Assembly: GCF_026627925.1 (NCBI RefSeq)
Contig: NZ_JAPNLE010000009.1
Span: 3,782,001-3,846,000 of the forward strand
Reading direction: 5' to 3'
Length of the DNA: 64,000 nucleotides
Source of the DNA: Cupriavidus sp. D39
GTDB lineage: Bacteria > Pseudomonadota > Gammaproteobacteria > Burkholderiales > Burkholderiaceae
Part shown: positions 7,770 through 17,364 of the stretch, piece after piece
Position numbering within the stretch: position 1 is the stretch's first letter
How the letters are laid out: every line of letters starts with the position of its first letter
Translations under genes and position numbers: made by a program
The notes under the pieces: generated by a model
Database searches by the model: none
What the model saw: the letters and a program-made list of their open reading frames with translations, nothing else
Told to the model about the DNA's origin: nothing

Positions 7770-9614
7770 ATGTCCCACTTCCCCAAGCTGCTGTCCTCGC
7801 AGATCGCCTACGACGTGGCCCGGACCATGCTGGACGGGTTTGACAAGCACTACCGGCTGTTCCGCGAGGTGAGCCATCAGGCCAAGCTGAAGTTCGAAGC
7901 GGCCGACTGGCATGGCCTGCTGCAACTGCAGCGCGACCGCATCGACTTCTACAACGAGCGGGTACGCGAAACCAGCGTGATCCTGGAAGACGAATACGAC
8001 GCGGAAAATATCGAAGACGAGATCTGGCAGCAGATCAAGCTGCACTACATCGGCCTGCTGACCAATCACCACCAGCCCGAACTGGCCGAGACGTTCTTCA
8101 ACTCGGTATGCACGCGCATCCTGCACCGCTCGTACTTCAACAACGACTTCATCTTCGTGCGCCCGGCCGTCTCGACCGAGTACATCGAGAACGAGGAGTC
8201 GCCCACGCGGCCGACCTTCCGCGCCTACTATCCGGGCAGCCGCAAGGGCATGGCGGCGTGCTTCGAGCGCATCGTCCACAATTTCCAGCTTGAGCGCCCG
8301 TTCGACGATCTCACGCGCGATATCGGCTATGTGGTGCGCGCCGTCACCGAGTATTTCGGCGACTTGCGCATTGCGCCGAATTTCCAGATCCACGTGCTGT
8401 CGTCGCTGTTCTTCCGCAACAAGTCGGCCTTCATCGTCGGCCGTATCCTGAACGCCGACCGCACCTACCCGCTGGCGATTCCCATCGTGCACACGCCAGG
8501 TGGCAAGCTGTCGCTCGACACGGTGCTGCTAAAGAAGGTGCAGCTGCTGATCCTGTTCTCCTTCACGCACTCGTACTTCATGGTCGACATGGAGATCCCG
8601 TCGGCGTACGTGACCTTCCTGCGCGACATCATGCCGCGCAAGCCGCGCGCTGAAATCTATACCTCGCTGGGCTTGCAGAAGCAGGGCAAGAACCTGTTCT
8701 ACCGGGACTTCCTGCATCACCTGCAGCACTCCTCGGACAAGTTCATCAGCGCGCCCGGCATCAAGGGCCTGGTGATGCTGGTGTTCACGCTGCCGTCGTA
8801 CCCTTACGTGTTCAAGGTGATCAAGGACTACTACCCGGCGCCCAAGGAGACCACGCGCGAGCTGATCAAGTCCAAGTACCAGCTGGTCAAGCAGCACGAC
8901 CGCGTCGGGCGCATGGCCGATACGCTGGAGTACTCCGACGTGGCCTTCCCGCTCTCGCGCTTCGACGATGCGCTGGTGCGCGAGCTGGAGCTGCATGCGC
9001 CGTCGATGATCGAATACCAGCGCGGCAAGGATGGCGGCGAGGAAATTGTCGTGCGCCACGTGTATATTGAGCGCCGCATGACGCCGCTGAACATCTGGCT
9101 GCAGGAAGGCTCGGATGCGCAGGTCGAGCACGGCATCGTCGAGTACGGCAACGCCATCAAGGAGCTGATCGCCGCCAATATCTTCCCCGGCGACATGCTC
9201 TACAAGAACTTCGGCGTGACGCGCCACGGGCGCGTGGTGTTCTACGACTACGACGAGATCGAGTACATGACGGACACCAATGTCCGCCACGTGCCGCAGC
9301 CGCGCAACGAGGAGGAGGAAATGTCGGGCGAGGTCTGGTTCAGCGTGGGACGGCACGATATCTTCCCCGAGACCTATCGCACCTTCCTGCTCGGCGACGC
9401 GCGCGTGCGCGCTGCTTTCCTGCGGCACCACGAAGACTTTTTCGATCCTGCCATGTGGCAGGCTCACAAGGACCGGCTGCTGGCCGGGCAAATCCATGAC
9501 TTCTATGCCTACGATGTTTCTGAACGCTTTATCCATCGCTATGCCGCCGGCAGCGGCGACGCCAAAGCGCGCGCGCACGGCAACGAACATGCTCCAGCAA
9601 GGAGAGTCGCATGA
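7770..9614 (+). CDS. aceK: Isocitrate dehydrogenase kinase/phosphatase
   Basis: This 614-aa protein is AceK, the bifunctional enzyme that phosphorylates and dephosphorylates isocitrate dehydrogenase to split carbon between the TCA cycle and the glyoxylate shunt. Recognisable blocks are [20 protein letters not shown] at the N-terminus, the ATP-binding kinase lobe around [22 protein letters not shown], and [19 protein letters not shown] with the catalytic aspartates. The length is normal. Its place beside leucine catabolism makes sense because leucine and acyl-CoA use feeds acetyl-CoA and demands the glyoxylate shunt. Its stop overlaps the start of the carbonic anhydrase gene by four bases. Confidence 0.97.
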   Translation: MSHFPKLLSSQIAYDVARTMLDGFDKHYRLFREVSHQAKLKFEAADWHGLLQLQRDRIDFYNERVRETSVILEDEYDAENIEDEIWQQIKLHYIGLLTNHHQPELAETFFNSVCTRILHRSYFNNDFIFVRPAVSTEYIENEESPTRPTFRAYYPGSRKGMAACFERIVHNFQLERPFDDLTRDIGYVVRAVTEYFGDLRIAPNFQIHVLSSLFFRNKSAFIVGRILNADRTYPLAIPIVHTPGGKLSLDTVLLKKVQLLILFSFTHSYFMVDMEIPSAYVTFLRDIMPRKPRAEIYTSLGLQKQGKNLFYRDFLHHLQHSSDKFISAPGIKGLVMLVFTLPSYPYVFKVIKDYYPAPKETTRELIKSKYQLVKQHDRVGRMADTLEYSDVAFPLSRFDDALVRELELHAPSMIEYQRGKDGGEEIVVRHVYIERRMTPLNIWLQEGSDAQVEHGIVEYGNAIKELIAANIFPGDMLYKNFGVTRHGRVVFYDYDEIEYMTDTNVRHVPQPRNEEEEMSGEVWFSVGRHDIFPETYRTFLLGDARVRAAFLRHHEDFFDPAMWQAHKDRLLAGQIHDFYAYDVSERFIHRYAAGSGDAKARAHGNEHAPARRVA

Positions 9615-10282
9615 GTGACGCCATCGCACAGCTATTCCGCAACAACCGCGAGTGGGTGGACCGCGTCAATGCGGAAGACCCGAGCTTCTTCATGCGCCTG
9701 GCCAACCAGCAGGCGCCCGAGTACCTGTGGATCGGCTGCTCCGATTCGCGCGTGCCGGCCAACCAGATTCTCGGGCTGGCGCCTGGCGAGGTGTTTGTCC
9801 ACCGCAATATCGCCAACGTCATCGCCCATAGCGACCTCAACGCGCTATCCGTGATCCAGTTCGCGGTGGAAGTGCTCAAGGTGCGCCACATCACCGTGGT
9901 GGGCCACTATGGCTGCGGCGGCGTCAAGGTGGCGCTCAAGCGCCAGCGCATCGGCCTGGCCGACAACTGGCTGCGCCATGTGCGCGACGTGGCCGACAAG
10001 CACGGCGCCTACCTTGGCACCATCACCCGCGAGGAAGACGCGCACACGCGCCTGTGCGAGCTCAACGTGATCGAGCAGGTCAACAACGTGTGCCAGACCA
10101 CGGTGCTGCAGGACGCGTGGGACCGCGGGCAGGCGGTCACGGTGCATGGCTGGGTCTACGGCGTGTCCGACGGGCTGCTGCGCGACCTGGGCATGGCCGC
10201 CAGCAGCAACGACGAACTTCACGCCCAGCTTGAGGCCGCCTACCGCCAGTTCGGCGATCCGCCGCAAGCATCGATCCGCTAG
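9611..10282 (+). CDS. can: Beta-class carbonic anhydrase
   Basis: This 223-aa zinc enzyme interconverts CO2 and bicarbonate. The zinc ligands are visible: C43 with D45 and R47 in [11 protein letters not shown], and H99 with C102 in [17 protein letters not shown] is the conserved active-site strand. The ATG sits inside the aceK stop region (ATGA overlap), so translation is coupled. Bicarbonate supply would serve the biotin-dependent carboxylase encoded further down (inference). Confidence 0.95.
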   Translation: MSDAIAQLFRNNREWVDRVNAEDPSFFMRLANQQAPEYLWIGCSDSRVPANQILGLAPGEVFVHRNIANVIAHSDLNALSVIQFAVEVLKVRHITVVGHYGCGGVKVALKRQRIGLADNWLRHVRDVADKHGAYLGTITREEDAHTRLCELNVIEQVNNVCQTTVLQDAWDRGQAVTVHGWVYGVSDGLLRDLGMAASSNDELHAQLEAAYRQFGDPPQASIR

Positions 10283-10375
10283 CCATTCGTCATCAGCCAG
10301 GCAGCAAGCACAGAGAGATTTCCGGAAAGAGCCAACATCGCCGCCAGTCAGCGCCCCAATCATTGGAGACATACC

Positions 10376-11572
10376 ATGCATGATCCCGTTGTCATCGTAT
10401 CCGCCGCCCGCACCCCCATGGCGGCTTTCCAGGGCGAGTTCGCCGCGCTGACGGCGCCGCAGCTTGGCGCCACCGCCATCCGCGCCGCAGTTGAGCGCGC
10501 CGGCCTGACCCCGGAGCAGATCGAGGAGGTGGTGTTCGGCTGCGTGCTGCCTGCGGGCCTGGGCCAGGCGCCGGCCCGGCAGGCTGCCCTGGGCGCCGGC
10601 CTGCCGCTTGGCGTGGGATGCACCACCGTCAACAAGATGTGCGGCTCCGGCATGCGCGCCGCCATGAATGTGCATGACGCGCTGATCGCGGGCGCGTTCG
10701 AGATCGGCATTGCCGGCGGCATGGAGAGCATGACCAATGCGCCGTACCTGGTGCCCAAGGGCCGCGGCGGCTACCGCATCGGCCATGGCATGATCTTCGA
10801 CCACATGATGCTGGATGGGCTGGAGGACGCCTACATCAAGGACGAAAAAGGCGGCGGCCGCTCGATGGGCACCTTCGGCGAGGACTGCGCGGCCAAGTAC
10901 AACTTCACCCGCGAGGCGCAGGACGCGTTCGCCATGGAAAGCGTGCGGCGCGCCCAGCAGGCCACCGAGCGCGGTGACTTCCGCTGGGAGATTGCGCCGG
11001 TGACGGTGCCGGGGCGCGGCGGCGACACCGTCATCGACACCGATGAAGGCCCGCGTCGCATCAAGGTCGACAAGATCCCTTCGCTCAAGCCTGCCTTTGC
11101 CAAGGACGGCACCATTACCGCCGCCTCATCGTCGTCGATCAACGATGGCGCGGCCGCGCTGGTGATGATGCGCGAATCCACCGCCAAGCGGCTTGGCCTG
11201 GAACCGCTGGCCCGCTTGCTGGGTCACACCACGCATGCGCAGGCGCCCGGCTGGTTCACCACCGCGCCGGTGGAGGCGATGAACAAGCTGTACCGCAAGC
11301 TTGACTGGACCACCGACAGCGTCGACCTGTTCGAGATCAACGAAGCGTTCGCCGTGGTGCCAATGGCCGCGATGCACGACCTCAAGATCCCGCGCGACAA
11401 GGTCAACATCCACGGCGGCGCCTGCGCGCTGGGCCACCCGATCGGTGCCTCGGGCGCGCGCATCATGGCTACGCTGATCGGCGCGCTGCGCAAGACCGGC
11501 GGCAAGCGCGGCGTGGCCAGCCTGTGCATCGGCGGGGGCGAAGCCACCGCCGTGGGGCTGGAGATCGTTTGA
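10376..11572 (+). CDS. Acetyl-CoA C-acetyltransferase / thiolase II
   Basis: This 398-aa thiolase has the acyl-accepting nucleophile C89 in TTVNKMCGSGMRAA, the NEAFAV block, the catalytic His in GGACALGHPIGASGARI, and the C-terminal cysteine in SLCIGGGEATA. It condenses or cleaves acetoacetyl-CoA. In this cluster the likely job is thiolysis of acetoacetyl-CoA after HMG-CoA lyase acts in leucine breakdown. A role in polyhydroxybutyrate supply cannot be excluded. A 94-bp gap separates it from the carbonic anhydrase gene. Confidence 0.93.
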   Translation: MHDPVVIVSAARTPMAAFQGEFAALTAPQLGATAIRAAVERAGLTPEQIEEVVFGCVLPAGLGQAPARQAALGAGLPLGVGCTTVNKMCGSGMRAAMNVHDALIAGAFEIGIAGGMESMTNAPYLVPKGRGGYRIGHGMIFDHMMLDGLEDAYIKDEKGGGRSMGTFGEDCAAKYNFTREAQDAFAMESVRRAQQATERGDFRWEIAPVTVPGRGGDTVIDTDEGPRRIKVDKIPSLKPAFAKDGTITAASSSSINDGAAALVMMRESTAKRLGLEPLARLLGHTTHAQAPGWFTTAPVEAMNKLYRKLDWTTDSVDLFEINEAFAVVPMAAMHDLKIPRDKVNIHGGACALGHPIGASGARIMATLIGALRKTGGKRGVASLCIGGGEATAVGLEIV

Positions 11573-11664
11573 TCTAGCAACGCCGGCTGCATCGACAGCC
11601 ATGGAGCGGCTGCCGCCCCGTGCGGCAGCCAGGCCGTAACCAACATAGAAGAAGGAGTACCGCC

Positions 11665-12345
11665 TTGCCAACTGCTCTCATCCTTGGTGCCTCGCGTGGC
11701 ATCGGTCTCGAATTCGTGCGCCAGTACCGCGCCGACGGCTGGCGGGTACTGGCCGTCGCGCGCAGCGACGATGGCGTAAAGGCCATCGAGGCGCTCGGCG
11801 CGGAGGCGCTGCGCGCCGACCTGACCGACGCGGGCCAGGTCGCCGGGCTGGGCTGGAAGCTGGACGGCGAGTCCATCGACGTGGCGATCTACAACGCGGG
11901 CGTGATCGGCCCGCGCACCGAAGGCGCGCAGCCGGTGACCCGTGAGGACTTCGACAAGGTCATGCATGTCAACGTGCTGGGGCCGATGATGGCGCTGCCG
12001 TTGCTGCTGCCGCTGGTCGAGGCCGGGCGCTCGGGCAAGGGCGGCGTGCTGGCGGTGCTGGCCTCGCGCATGGGCAGCATCGGCACCATGGACAGCAACC
12101 GCAGCTGGCTCTACCGCGTCAGCAAGGCGGCCGCCAACGCGGCGCTCAAGGCCGCCTCGCTCGACGCGCGCCACGCCACCTGCCTGGCCTTCCACCCGGG
12201 CTGGGTGCAGACCGAGATGGGCGGCAAGGAAGCCGATCTCACGCCGCAGCAGAGCGTATCCGGGATGCGCAGCGTGATTGCCGGCGCGACCCGGCAGGAC
12301 AACGGCGGCTTTCGCAACTACGATGGCAGCGTGATCCCGTGGTGA
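11665..12345 (+). CDS. SDR family oxidoreductase, TTG start
   Basis: This 226-aa short-chain dehydrogenase has the nucleotide motif LILGASRGIGLEFVRQY at the very N-terminus, IYNAGVIGP, the catalytic serine/tyrosine region ASRMGSIG..YRVSKAAANAALK, and FHPGWVQTEMGG. The start is read as TTG 11665 because a strong AAGGAG (11652-11657) lies 7 bases before it. An upstream ATG at 11620 would add a basic segment foreign to the family. It lies between thiolase and acyl-CoA dehydrogenase, so it may reduce or oxidise a pathway-linked carbonyl compound. The exact substrate is unknown. Confidence 0.85.
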   Translation: MPTALILGASRGIGLEFVRQYRADGWRVLAVARSDDGVKAIEALGAEALRADLTDAGQVAGLGWKLDGESIDVAIYNAGVIGPRTEGAQPVTREDFDKVMHVNVLGPMMALPLLLPLVEAGRSGKGGVLAVLASRMGSIGTMDSNRSWLYRVSKAAANAALKAASLDARHATCLAFHPGWVQTEMGGKEADLTPQQSVSGMRSVIAGATRQDNGGFRNYDGSVIPW

Positions 12346-12405
12346 GCACCGCTTCTGTTGTTTTCTTTGCCACGGCCGTCGCCGCTACCCGCTTGGTGAT
12401 CTGAC

Positions 12406-13536
12406 ATGCTGCTCACGCCAGAACAGGAAATGATCCGCGACGCCGTGCGCCAGTTCGCGCAGCAGGAGATCGCGCCGCACGCCGCCGCATGGGATCGCGA
12501 CAAGACCTTCCCGCAGGCGGTGCACCGCGAGCTGGCCGCGCTGGGCGCGTACGGCGTGGCGGTGCCCGAGCAGTACGGCGGGGCCGGACTCGACTATCTC
12601 TCGCTGGCGCTGATCCTGGAAGAGATCGCCGCCGGCGACGGCGGCACCTCCACCGTCATCAGCGTCAACAACTGCCCGGTTTGCAGCATGTTGATGGCCT
12701 TCGCGAGCGAGGCGCAGAAGCAGCAGTGGCTGGTGCCGCTGGCGCGCGGCGAGATGCTCGGCGCCTTCTGCCTGACCGAGCCGCACGTGGGCTCGGATGC
12801 CGCCGCGCTGCGCACCAGCGCGGTGAGGGATGGCGACGACTACGTGCTCAACGGCGTCAAGCAATTCATCACCAGCGGCAAGAACGCCGACGTGGCCATC
12901 GTGCTCGCGGTCACCGACAAGGCGGCGGGCAAGCGCGGCATCAGCGCCTTCCTGGTGCCCACCGCCACGCCCGGCTATATCGTCGCGCGGCTCGAGGAAA
13001 AACTCGGCCAGCATTCGTCAGACACCGCGCAGATCCTGTTCGAGGATTGCCGCGTGCCGGCAGCCAATATGCTGGGCGAGGAGGGTGCCGGCTACAAGAT
13101 GGCGCTGTCCGGCCTGGAAGGCGGACGCATCGGCATTGCCTCGCAAAGCATCGGCATGGCGCGCGCGGCGTTCGACGCGGCGCTGGCCTATGCCAAGGAA
13201 CGCGAGAGCTTCGGCCAGCCGCTGTTCGCGCATCAGGCCGTGCAGTTCCGCCTGGCGGACATGGCGACCAAGATCGAGGTGGCGCGGCAGATGGTGTGGC
13301 ACGCCGCGTCGCTCAAGGACGCGGGGCGGCCTTGCCTGAAGGAGGCCGCCATGGCCAAGCTGTATGCCAGCGAGATGGCCGAGGAGGTCTGCTCGGCCGC
13401 CATCCAGGTCTTCGGCGGCTATGGCTATGTCAGTGATTTCCCGGTCGAGCGCATCTACCGGGATGTGCGCGTGTGCCAGATCTACGAGGGCACCAGCGAC
13501 ATCCAGAAGATACTGATCGCGCGGGCGCTGGCCTGA
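12406..13536 (+). CDS. Acyl-CoA dehydrogenase (short/branched-chain type)
   Basis: This 376-aa FAD acyl-CoA dehydrogenase has CLTEPHVGSDA and QFITSGKNADV as FAD/substrate motifs. The catalytic glutamate is in the C-terminal IYEGTSDIQKIL, the short-chain/butyryl-CoA dehydrogenase position. This contrasts with the isovaleryl enzyme at 6428, so the two act on different acyl-CoAs. It follows the SDR gene by 60 bp and is likely in the same transcript. Candidate substrates are butyryl- or 2-methyl-branched CoA esters, and these cannot be separated from sequence alone. Confidence 0.93.
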   Translation: MLLTPEQEMIRDAVRQFAQQEIAPHAAAWDRDKTFPQAVHRELAALGAYGVAVPEQYGGAGLDYLSLALILEEIAAGDGGTSTVISVNNCPVCSMLMAFASEAQKQQWLVPLARGEMLGAFCLTEPHVGSDAAALRTSAVRDGDDYVLNGVKQFITSGKNADVAIVLAVTDKAAGKRGISAFLVPTATPGYIVARLEEKLGQHSSDTAQILFEDCRVPAANMLGEEGAGYKMALSGLEGGRIGIASQSIGMARAAFDAALAYAKERESFGQPLFAHQAVQFRLADMATKIEVARQMVWHAASLKDAGRPCLKEAAMAKLYASEMAEEVCSAAIQVFGGYGYVSDFPVERIYRDVRVCQIYEGTSDIQKILIARALA

Positions 13537-13636
13537 GGGCGGCTCGCGTGCAGCACGGAACCAACCAGTTGGCGCATCATCGAATCACCGAAGTATCGAA
13601 CCCAAACGGCCAGACGCCAGGAGCCCCCAGATAACA

Positions 13637-14320
13637 ATGACTGCTGCCATCGATTTCTACTTCGATTTCTCCTCGCCCTATGGCTACTTCGCCAGCACGC
13701 GCATCGACGAGCTGGCGCAGAAATACGGGCGCATCGTCGCCTGGCATCCGATCCTGCTTGGCGTGGTGTTCAAGACCACCGGCAGCTCGCCGCTGCCGCA
13801 GGTGCCGCTCAAGGGCGACTATTCCTGGCGCGATTTCGAGCGCACCGCGTGCTTCCACAATATCGAGTACAAGCGCCCGACGCACTTCCCGCTGCCCACC
13901 ACGCAAGCCGCCCGCGCCGTGCTGTGGCTGCAGAACCATCATGGCGACGATATCGCCACCGCGTTCGCCAAGTCGGTTTATCACGCCCTGTTCGTGGACG
14001 ACATCAACATCGCCGAGCCGGCCGAGCTGCTGAAGCTGGCCGAGCCGCTCGGCATCGACGCGCACGCCATGGATGCCGGCGCCAGCAGCTTCCAGATCAA
14101 GGACCAGCTCAAGGCCGAGATCGACGTGGCCATGGCCAAGGGCGTGTTCGGCTCGCCCTTCGTGATCATCGACGGCGAGCCGTTCTGGGGATTCGACCGC
14201 TTCGACCAGATCGAGGCACACCTCAAGAGCAAGCGCCCCACGGAACTGCGTGCCGTGCCGGGCAAGGACAGCAACACAGACAGCAGCACAGACAGCAGCA
14301 AGGAAAAGAAACCCGCATGA
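13637..14320 (+). CDS. 2-hydroxychromene-2-carboxylate isomerase-like protein (DsbA/GST-kappa fold)
   Basis: This 227-aa thioredoxin-fold protein begins IDFYFDFSSPYGYFAS, where the SSPY serine replaces the CxxC of true DsbA proteins, as in HCCA isomerase and kappa-class GST. A C-terminal GVFGSPFVIIDGEPFWGFDR block completes the fold. Such enzymes use glutathione to isomerise aromatic ring-cleavage products, but many members in acyl-CoA clusters have unknown substrates. The last 20 residues are a low-complexity D/S/T/N tail. A paralogue is encoded at 26973-27662. Confidence 0.85.
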   Translation: MTAAIDFYFDFSSPYGYFASTRIDELAQKYGRIVAWHPILLGVVFKTTGSSPLPQVPLKGDYSWRDFERTACFHNIEYKRPTHFPLPTTQAARAVLWLQNHHGDDIATAFAKSVYHALFVDDINIAEPAELLKLAEPLGIDAHAMDAGASSFQIKDQLKAEIDVAMAKGVFGSPFVIIDGEPFWGFDRFDQIEAHLKSKRPTELRAVPGKDSNTDSSTDSSKEKKPA

Positions 14321-15006
14321 ATGCCAGCATCAAGCCGATCCGCCATCCCCGCTTCGATTGCGTGATTTTCGATTGCGACGGCGTGCTCGTCGACAGCGAG
14401 CCCATCGTCAACCGCGTGCTCAACGAGATGCTCAATGAGCTTGGCATCCGCATCTCGATCGAGGAATCCACCAAGTGGTTCCTTGGCCGCGCGGTGCGCG
14501 AAGAGCTCGACAACATCGCCAGCCGGCGCGGCTCGCCGCTGCCGGAAAACTGGCTGTCGGAGTGGTTTGTGCGTCGCAACGCAGTCCTTGAGGCGGAAGT
14601 GCAGGCGGTGCCGCATGTGCGTGAAGCGGTCTGCGCGATCGTCGCGGCAGGCTTGCCGATCTGCCTGGCCTCGGGCGCGGATCGCATCAAGGTCAAGCTG
14701 CAGCTGATCCGCACCGGCCTGGTGGAGCTGTTCCAGCAGGACGAGCGCGAGCATATCTTCTCGTCCACCGAGGTCGAGCGCAGCAAGCCCGCGCCCGATG
14801 TCTACCTGCTGGCGGCGCGCACCATGAACGTGGAACCGGCGCGCTGCGTGGTGATCGAGGATAGCCCGACGGGCGTGACCGCAGGTGTTGCCGCGGGCAT
14901 GACCGTGCTCGGCTACGCCGCGCGCAACGCGGCGCAATCGCTGATGGCCGCCGGCGCTGTAGCGACCTTCACCGATATGCGCGAGCTGCCGGGGCTGATC
15001 GGATGA
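14317..15006 (+). CDS. HAD-superfamily hydrolase (subfamily IA phosphatase)
   Basis: This 229-aa haloacid-dehalogenase-like phosphatase has motif I FDCDGVLVDSE (nucleophile and acid aspartates), motif II in LASGAD, motif III Lys in RSKPAPDVYLLAA and motif IV VVIEDSPTGVTAG. The alpha-helical cap domain lies between motifs I and II, as in beta-phosphoglucomutase and phosphoglycolate phosphatase relatives. The substrate is unknown. Its ATG overlaps the stop of the upstream isomerase gene, and its stop overlaps the start of the YchJ-like gene, so this is a tightly packed operon. Confidence 0.9.
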   Translation: MNASIKPIRHPRFDCVIFDCDGVLVDSEPIVNRVLNEMLNELGIRISIEESTKWFLGRAVREELDNIASRRGSPLPENWLSEWFVRRNAVLEAEVQAVPHVREAVCAIVAAGLPICLASGADRIKVKLQLIRTGLVELFQQDEREHIFSSTEVERSKPAPDVYLLAARTMNVEPARCVVIEDSPTGVTAGVAAGMTVLGYAARNAAQSLMAAGAVATFTDMRELPGLIG

Positions 15007-15422
15007 AGGCGCGCGCGTCCGGCACCGGCGGCTGCCCATGCGGCGGGGGCGACTATGCCACCTGCTGTGGGCGCTTTCATCGCGGCGAGGCGCTGCCGTT
15101 CAACGCCGAGCAACTGATGCGCTCGCGCTATAGCGCCTATGTGCTGGGCGACGTGGACTGGCTGCGCCATACGTGGCATCCATCCACCTGCCCGGCCGAT
15201 CTCGCCGCGGACACGGACACGCGCTGGCTCGGGCTGGCCGTCAAGGCGCATGCGCAGCAGGACGAGACGCATGCCCAGGTGGAATTCGTGGCGCGCTACA
15301 AGGTGGGCGGGCGCGCCTGGCGGCTGCACGAGCGCAGCCGCTTTGTACGCGAGCCGCGCAGCGCCGGCGAGGCGCCGCGCTGGCTCTATGTCGATGGCGA
15401 AATGCTGGGGGAGACACCATGA
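15003..15422 (+). CDS. YchJ-family protein (UPF0225)
   Basis: This 139-aa protein has an N-terminal SEC-C-like metal motif (CPCGGGDYATCCGRF) followed by the conserved RSRYSAYVLGDVDWLRHTWHP. The single SEC-C zinc motif and NTF2-like body define the YchJ family, whose molecular role is undetermined. The gene overlaps both neighbours by four bases (15003-15006 and 15419-15422). Confidence 0.85.
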   Translation: MKARASGTGGCPCGGGDYATCCGRFHRGEALPFNAEQLMRSRYSAYVLGDVDWLRHTWHPSTCPADLAADTDTRWLGLAVKAHAQQDETHAQVEFVARYKVGGRAWRLHERSRFVREPRSAGEAPRWLYVDGEMLGETP

Positions 15423-16120
15423 CGGAATCGATGGCTGCCGGCACCGCGCAGGAGACCGCGCAAGGCACCGAATACCTGCTGTATGGCTTCGCGCAGTCCG
15501 GCAACACCTACAAGGTGGCATTGCTGCTGGAAACCGTCGGCGTGCAGCGTGGCCGAAAGCTGTGGACGCCGCGCTTCGTCGACTACTTCAACGGCGAGAC
15601 GCACACGCCGGAGTACCGCGCCATCAACGAAATGGGCGAGGCGCCGGTGCTTGAGTTCGATGGCCGCCGCCTGTCGCAATCGGGCGCCATCCTGGACCTG
15701 CTCGCGCAGCGCCTCGACATCTACGGCCCCGCCAGCGAGGCCGAACGCACCGAGGTCTTGCGCTGGCTGCTGTTCGACAATCACAAGTTCACGTCCTACA
15801 CCGCAAGCTACCGCTTCCTGTGCACCTTCGCCAAAGCGCCGGACCCGGCCGTGCTGCAGTTCCTGCGCCAGCGCTGCGAGGGCGCGTGGAATGTGCTCAA
15901 CACGCATTTGTCCGGACGGCCCTACGTGCTGGGCGAGCGCTTGACCATCGCCGATTTTTCGCTGGCAGGGTACGTGTTCTACGACGACGAGATCGGCGTG
16001 CACTGGCGCAAGGAGTATCCGCATATCCACGCCTGGACCGAGCGGCTGCGTACGCTGCCGGGCTGGCGCCATCCCTACGATCTGTTGCCGGGGCATCCGT
16101 TGCCCAAGCGCACGGGCTGA
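15419..16120 (+). CDS. Glutathione S-transferase family protein
   Basis: This 233-aa protein has an N-terminal thioredoxin-like GST domain (YLLYGFAQSGNTYKVALLLE). The cis-proline glutathione-binding turn is EAPVLEFDGRRLSQSGAILDLLA. The helical C-terminal domain follows, with the N-capping box in LTIADFSLAGYV. The natural electrophile is unknown. It is the last member of the overlapping 13637-16120 operon. Confidence 0.88.
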   Translation: MTESMAAGTAQETAQGTEYLLYGFAQSGNTYKVALLLETVGVQRGRKLWTPRFVDYFNGETHTPEYRAINEMGEAPVLEFDGRRLSQSGAILDLLAQRLDIYGPASEAERTEVLRWLLFDNHKFTSYTASYRFLCTFAKAPDPAVLQFLRQRCEGAWNVLNTHLSGRPYVLGERLTIADFSLAGYVFYDDEIGVHWRKEYPHIHAWTERLRTLPGWRHPYDLLPGHPLPKRTG

Positions 16121-16191
16121 AGCGGCGGCAGCGGGCAGCGGGCAGAGCAGCGACGCCGCGCACGGCGGTGGCAACCAAGGAGCAGGCAATC

Positions 16192-17091
16192 ATGAGATGG
16201 ATGCATCGGCTGGCCCTGGCCCTGCTGTTGACCCTGCCATTCAGCGGGGCCATGGCCCAGCCTCCATCCACAAAGCAGGCCCAGGCACCTGCGACGATCG
16301 CCGCCATCATCCCCGGCGCCTCGGAGCAGATTGCGATGGTTCCCAAGCCCGGCATCATGTTCTCGCTGGAGCTGGAGACTACCGTCTTCAAGCCACCCGG
16401 CGACGGCCCGTTTCCGCTGGTCGTGATCAATCACGGCAAGGCGGCCGGCAAGCCGGCCTTCCAGTCGCGCGCACGCTACCTCGTGCAGAGCGCGGAGTTC
16501 GTCAAGCGCGGCTACGTCGTGGCGCTGCCGATGCGCCAGGGCTTTTCCAAATCCGGCGGCGCGTATATCGGCGGCGGCTGCAATGTCGAGAGCAACGGCG
16601 TGGTGCAGGCCGAGGACGTGGTGGCCACGCTCGAATACATGGCCGGGCAGCCCTATGTGGACAAATCGCGCATTGTGGTGATCGGCCAGTCGCATGGCGG
16701 GCTGACCACCATGGCCTTTGCCACCATCGCATATCCGGGCGTGCTGGGCGTGATCAATTTTGCCGGCGGCCTGCGCGACGAATCCTGCAGCCGCTGGGAA
16801 TTCAACCTGGTGGACGCGTTCAGCGACTACGGCAAGAAGGCGCGCTATCCCTCGCTGTGGCTGTATGGCGATAACGACAGCTACTGGCCACAGCCCCTGC
16901 CGGCAAAATTCTTCGAGGCCTATACGGCGCAGGCGCATGGCCCCGCCGCCAACGCCCGCATGGTGGATTTCGGGACCTTCGCAAGCGACTCCCACACGCT
17001 GTTCGGCGCACGGGCGGGGGTGCCGGTGTGGCTGCCGGAGGTCGAGCGGTTCTTCAAGGAGATCGGGCTTTCGTTCGATCCGCAGCCGTGA
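16192..17091 (+). CDS. Secreted alpha/beta hydrolase (dienelactone-hydrolase-like)
   Basis: This 299-aa protein begins with a signal peptide (MRWMHRLALALLLTLPFSGAMAQ, cleavage after AMAQ likely) and is therefore periplasmic. The catalytic triad is recognisable: serine in the nucleophile elbow VVIGQSHGGLTT, aspartate in LYGDNDSYW and histidine in ASDSHTLFG. Cysteines in GGGCNVES and DESCSRW could form a disulfide. The substrate is unknown; hydrolysis of an ester or amide is expected. A purine-rich AAGGAG lies at 16178-16183. Confidence 0.85.
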   Translation: MRWMHRLALALLLTLPFSGAMAQPPSTKQAQAPATIAAIIPGASEQIAMVPKPGIMFSLELETTVFKPPGDGPFPLVVINHGKAAGKPAFQSRARYLVQSAEFVKRGYVVALPMRQGFSKSGGAYIGGGCNVESNGVVQAEDVVATLEYMAGQPYVDKSRIVVIGQSHGGLTTMAFATIAYPGVLGVINFAGGLRDESCSRWEFNLVDAFSDYGKKARYPSLWLYGDNDSYWPQPLPAKFFEAYTAQAHGPAANARMVDFGTFASDSHTLFGARAGVPVWLPEVERFFKEIGLSFDPQP

Positions 17092-17364
17092 CGGGCGATT
17101 TTTTTCGATAGGTGGATGGAATCGCCCGCCGCATGCAGCGACGCGAGGTGGAGATAGGCGCACGCAAGCGTCAGGATACGAGGCGGTTACGTACTTCTTC
17201 GCGTTTTGTCGCTCAACGTGTTGCCAACGTGTAAATCCGGCGCTGTTTGCCAATTCACCAGGTAGCTCCCTACCATGACTCTCCCCAACCCGCACGCAAG
17301 TGCCGCCACGCCAGGCTCCGCCCGGCCGGGCAGGCTAGCGCGCGGTCAACAAAGGAGGGTTTCC

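Noticed and set aside
17092..17364. BirA operator before bioA
   Set aside because: Only a partial TGTAAATC was seen, without a matching inverted half at proper spacing.
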